A stretch of 54,810 nt of DNA from Candidatus Hydrogenedentota bacterium (lineage in GTDB: Bacteria > Hydrogenedentota > Hydrogenedentia > Hydrogenedentales > SLHB01), in NCBI GenBank assembly GCA_035416745.1, contig DAOLNV010000015.1, positions 27,320-82,129 of the forward strand, read 5' to 3'. A model generated the notes under the pieces. It did not search any database and was not told the DNA's origin. It saw only the letters and a program-made list of their open reading frames with translations. The position numbers and the translations under genes are program-made. Positions 52,444-54,810 of this stretch are shown one piece after another. Each line of letters starts with the position of its first letter. Position 1 is the stretch's first letter.

Positions 52444-53625
52444 TTACTCCTTTTCGTGAATCGCCGCGGCCACTGCCGCCTGGTACACGTCCAACACGGT
52501 TACGCCCGCTTTTTCGGCCAGGGCGCGGCAATCTTCAAACTCCGGCGCCGGGGCCGAAGGTTCTCCGTCAAGCAGCCCATACTTCACGCGGACCTGCCCC
52601 CACGGCGTGGACACGGTCTTCCAGTCGCGGGGCAGGCATATCCGCGATTCGCGCCGCATCCGCACGCCCAGCGTCGTGGAGTTCCGCAGGATGGTCCGCA
52701 TGAGGGCCTCGGCACGGTTTTCGGGCGACAAGACGGTCAATTTGTGTGCCGCCCGCCCCTTCTTGCCCACGATGGGCGTCAGGAAAGCATCGTGTGCGCC
52801 GGCTTGGAGCGTTTCCTGGATGAGGACAGGCAGCAGCTCGGGGTTCATGTCGTCGATATTTGTTTCGAGAACCAGGATGGTCTCGGTGCCCGGATGCGCC
52901 TGCTCGCTCCTGCCGACGAGGGCCCGCAACACGTTGGCGCGGTCGGGGGCGTCGCGCATGCCGCTGCCGTACCCGATGCGCTCGAGCCGCATCGCGGGGA
53001 TGGGGCCAAACGCCTGGGCCAGTTGCGCAATCAGCGCGGCCCCGGTCGGCGTCACCCATTCGCCCTCAAGCTCGCCGCCGAAGATTGGCACGCCCTGCAG
53101 CAGTTTCGCCGTCGCTGGCGCGGGAACGGGCATCACGCCGTGGGCCGCCTTGACGGTTCCGAAACCCACGGGCAAAGGCGACGATTCGACGCGCTCGATG
53201 CCCAGCAAATGGAGTCCCAGGTGGGCCACAATCACGTCGACGATGGAATCAATAGCCCCCACCTCGTGAAAATGCACCTTTTCGATAGTTGTGCCGTGAA
53301 CTTCGGCCTCGCATCCGGCGATGCGTTGGAACGTCTCCGCGCTTGCATCCTTGACGGACTGGGGCAGGCCGGCGCTCTCGATGATCTCGAGCACATGCCT
53401 CAGGTGCCGGTGGGGCTGTGCTGCGGCGGGATCCACTTCGACCTTGAACTGCGCAGCCTCAATCCCCTTCTTCTTGACGCGCTCGAGCCGGGCCGTGAAG
53501 CCCCCAATCGGGAGCGAGCCGAGGGCGGCGCGCACAGCAGCGAAGTCCGCACCGGCATCGATCAGCGCGCCGGCGATCATGTCGCCCGCTGCGCCACACA
53601 CGCAGTCGAAATAGAGGATTTTCAT
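52444..53625 (-). CDS. larC: LarC nickel-pincer cofactor biosynthesis protein
   Basis: A 393-residue protein. LarC inserts nickel into the pyridinium dithiocarboxylate cofactor in a CTP-dependent step. Visible motifs are ILYFDCVCGAAGDMIAGAL, KVHFHEVGAIDSIVDV, PLPVGFGTV, GVPIFGGELEGEWVTPTGAAL, ETNIDDMNPELLPVL and KKGRAAHKLTVL. In some lactobacilli larC is split by a programmed frameshift; here it is one continuous frame. It follows larB after a 44-base gap. No larA racemase or larE sulfur-transferase gene lies in the window. Confidence 0.94.
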   Translation of the reverse strand: MKILYFDCVCGAAGDMIAGALIDAGADFAAVRAALGSLPIGGFTARLERVKKKGIEAAQFKVEVDPAAAQPHRHLRHVLEIIESAGLPQSVKDASAETFQRIAGCEAEVHGTTIEKVHFHEVGAIDSIVDVIVAHLGLHLLGIERVESSPLPVGFGTVKAAHGVMPVPAPATAKLLQGVPIFGGELEGEWVTPTGAALIAQLAQAFGPIPAMRLERIGYGSGMRDAPDRANVLRALVGRSEQAHPGTETILVLETNIDDMNPELLPVLIQETLQAGAHDAFLTPIVGKKGRAAHKLTVLSPENRAEALMRTILRNSTTLGVRMRRESRICLPRDWKTVSTPWGQVRVKYGLLDGEPSAPAPEFEDCRALAEKAGVTVLDVYQAAVAAAIHEKE

Positions 53626-53669
53626 GCCTGTTCCTCGCGATGGGCCGGGCGGGCACAGTCCCGCGCCTC

Positions 53670-54428
53670 CTATTTGTCATGGGCGATGCGGTTGATCATC
53701 GCGGCCAGCACGCCAGCGCCGAACCCGTTGTCGATGTTTACGACCGAGATGCCTGTCGCGCACGAATTCAGCATGCCCAACAGGGCCGCGATACCGCCAA
53801 AACTTGCCCCGTACCCCACGCTCGTAGGGACGGCGATGACCGGCTGTTCAACCAGCCCCGCCACCACGCTGGGCAACGCGCCTTCCATGCCGGCGCATAC
53901 CACCAGCACGTCGGCGCTATCCAGAACGGCGCGCTGTTCCAACAGACGGTGGAGTCCCGCTACGCCTACATCGTAGACACGGTTCACGGAGGTGCCCATG
54001 GCCTCGCACGTGACGGCCGCTTCTTCGGCGATCGGCATGTCCGACGTGCCGGCGCAGACCACGGCGGCGAAGCCTTCGCGCGTTTCGGGAGGCTCGACGG
54101 TGATTGTAATGGCGCGGGCTACCTCGTGATGAACCGCATCCGGATGCGCCGCAACCACCGCTTCGACCACCTCTCGGCCACACCGGGTCGCGAGCACGTT
54201 GCTGCCATGCTCGCGCATACGCGTCACGATCGCCACCACCTGTTCGGGGGTCTTTCCCTGCGCAAAAACCGTCTCGGGATACCCCTTCCGCAGGTGCCGG
54301 TGATGATCGACCTTCGCAAAACCAAGATCCTCGAAAGGAAGGTTCCGCAAGCGTTCCACAGCGTCATCGGGCGCGAGCGAACCGCGCGCCACGGCCTCCA
54401 GCAACTCTTTCAGCCTCTTTTGGTCCAT
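53670..54428 (-). CDS. larB: LarB pyridinium-3,5-biscarboxylic acid mononucleotide synthase
   Basis: A 252-residue enzyme that carboxylates nicotinic acid adenine dinucleotide in nickel-pincer cofactor synthesis. The C-terminal PurE/AIRC-like domain shows VVCAGTSDMPIAEEAAVT, VYDVGVAGLHRLL, VVCAGMEGALPSVVAGLV, AVPTSVGYGASFGGIAAL and VNIDNGFGAG. The N-terminal part carries FAKVDHHRHLRKGYPETVFAQGKT. I use the ATG at 54428 because the family N-terminus starts there; the longer frame to 54773 has no similarity. It is the first gene of the larB-larC-coaD-amidohydrolase set. Confidence 0.95.
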   Translation of the reverse strand: MDQKRLKELLEAVARGSLAPDDAVERLRNLPFEDLGFAKVDHHRHLRKGYPETVFAQGKTPEQVVAIVTRMREHGSNVLATRCGREVVEAVVAAHPDAVHHEVARAITITVEPPETREGFAAVVCAGTSDMPIAEEAAVTCEAMGTSVNRVYDVGVAGLHRLLEQRAVLDSADVLVVCAGMEGALPSVVAGLVEQPVIAVPTSVGYGASFGGIAALLGMLNSCATGISVVNIDNGFGAGVLAAMINRIAHDK

Positions 54429-54810
54429 CAGAAACGCTCTTCGATTCTCGTGTTCCCCGACACGGCCATCATTTCCCGCAAGACACGTATAGTACGTAAA
54501 TTGACGGGCAAAATAAAAACCAGCGACGAAAGAGCGGGAACATACCAGCCAAGTCATAGGCCCGGCGTATCGTTGAAACGGATTTGAGACCATTTGCGTT
54601 TCAGGTTCCGGGAGAGGGATGCGAGATATTCGTGTTTCCGCAAACGGAATTCGCGGTTTGGCATTCCCCGGCGGTCTTTGGTCGTGAAGACGCGGCGGAC
54701 AGCGACAAGGCGGAGCGAGCGCGGGATAGCGATGTGTCGGGCCTTCAGCCCTCTTGCCTGTTTTGAATCCCATCCCCTGGCCCTTCAGGCCAGGCTGGTA
54801 TGGTACGCGC
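54429..54810. other. Right-edge non-coding stretch
   Basis: No gene is supported. The first 120 bases are AT-richer and may hold the larB promoter (a TACTAT box can be read on the minus strand, with a poor -35). The last 75 bases carry two hairpins with the same CTTCA loop. Confidence 0.5.
54739..54794. repeat. Paired CTTCA-loop hairpins (REP-like)
   Basis: GGGC-CTTCA-GCCC (54739-54751) has a 4-bp stem and CCTGGCC-CTTCA-GGCCAGG (54776-54794) a perfect 7-bp stem, with identical CTTCA loops. This resembles REP-type intergenic palindromes; the element may continue beyond the window. Confidence 0.5.

Noticed and set aside
1..54810. CRISPR arrays, tRNA and rRNA genes
   Set aside because: No regularly spaced identical repeats, no T-loop/cloverleaf pattern and no rRNA-like sequence were seen.

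Overview
The window is a high-GC bacterial chromosome segment, almost certainly from an uncultured lineage. The gene content (secreted Gfo/Idh/MocA oxidoreductases, a ThuA-HEAT-discoidin protein, a 3-keto-disaccharide hydrolase-domain protein, a DUF4091 protein, sulfatase-free sugar catabolism, a PEP-CTERM protein, DUF362 with a polyferredoxin) is typical of Planctomycetes-like or Hydrogenedentota-like genomes. That assignment is inference from gene content; no rRNA or tRNA gene is visible. I annotate 43 protein genes, most with a clear Shine-Dalgarno sequence.

Layout. 0.4-4.4 kb: a PEP-CTERM surface protein and two secreted carbohydrate-active proteins. 4.6-6.3 kb: ruvA-ruvB. 6.7-8.6 kb: a PilZ protein and a sigma54 activator with a degenerate receiver, probably on a leaderless mRNA. 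8.8-13 kb: an MscS channel and a large secreted DUF4091 protein. 13-17.8 kb: a peptidoglycan-sugar recycling locus (AnmK-like kinase, a sugar kinase-MurQ fusion, and a GH1-fold protein that has lost both catalytic glutamates). 18-20 kb: a short hybrid cluster protein with an Rrf2 regulator. 20-34 kb: a uracil-DNA glycosylase, secreted oxidoreductase, CocE-type hydrolase, MauE-thioredoxin fusion, a TauE/NagB-like/propeller set, and an acyltransferase followed by a GmhA-like/ROK/TIM-barrel sugar operon, then a lactonase. 41.4-48 kb: glycosyltransferase, DUF1080, ThuA-HEAT-discoidin and oxidoreductase genes. 48.4-51.1 kb: DUF362 coupled to a membrane polyferredoxin. 51.1-54.4 kb: larB-larC-coaD-amidohydrolase.

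The stand-out system is at 34.65-40.96 kb: seven co-directional genes encoding a membrane trypsin-like protease, a ubiquitin-like beta-grasp protein ending in Gly, an E1-like enzyme, a JAMM peptidase with a C-terminal membrane anchor, a multi-pass FHA protein, a zinc-ribbon/prokaryotic-RING membrane protein, and an E2-like enzyme fused to a zinc ribbon and TPR-like tail. All catalytic motifs needed for activation, conjugation and deconjugation are visible. Four of the seven proteins carry membrane segments and one a phosphopeptide-binding FHA domain, which suggests a membrane-tethered, phosphorylation-linked ubiquitin-like modification pathway. Its DNA looks less GC-rich than its flanks. Component families are known from comparative genomics; I do not know of an experimental description of this exact combination.

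Non-coding structure includes four good sigma70-type promoters (two placing the start codon almost at +1), several perfect hairpins, two loci of a 9-bp-periodic GTCAGAC repeat, an 18-nt inverted-repeat pair, and paired CTTCA-loop hairpins at the right end.
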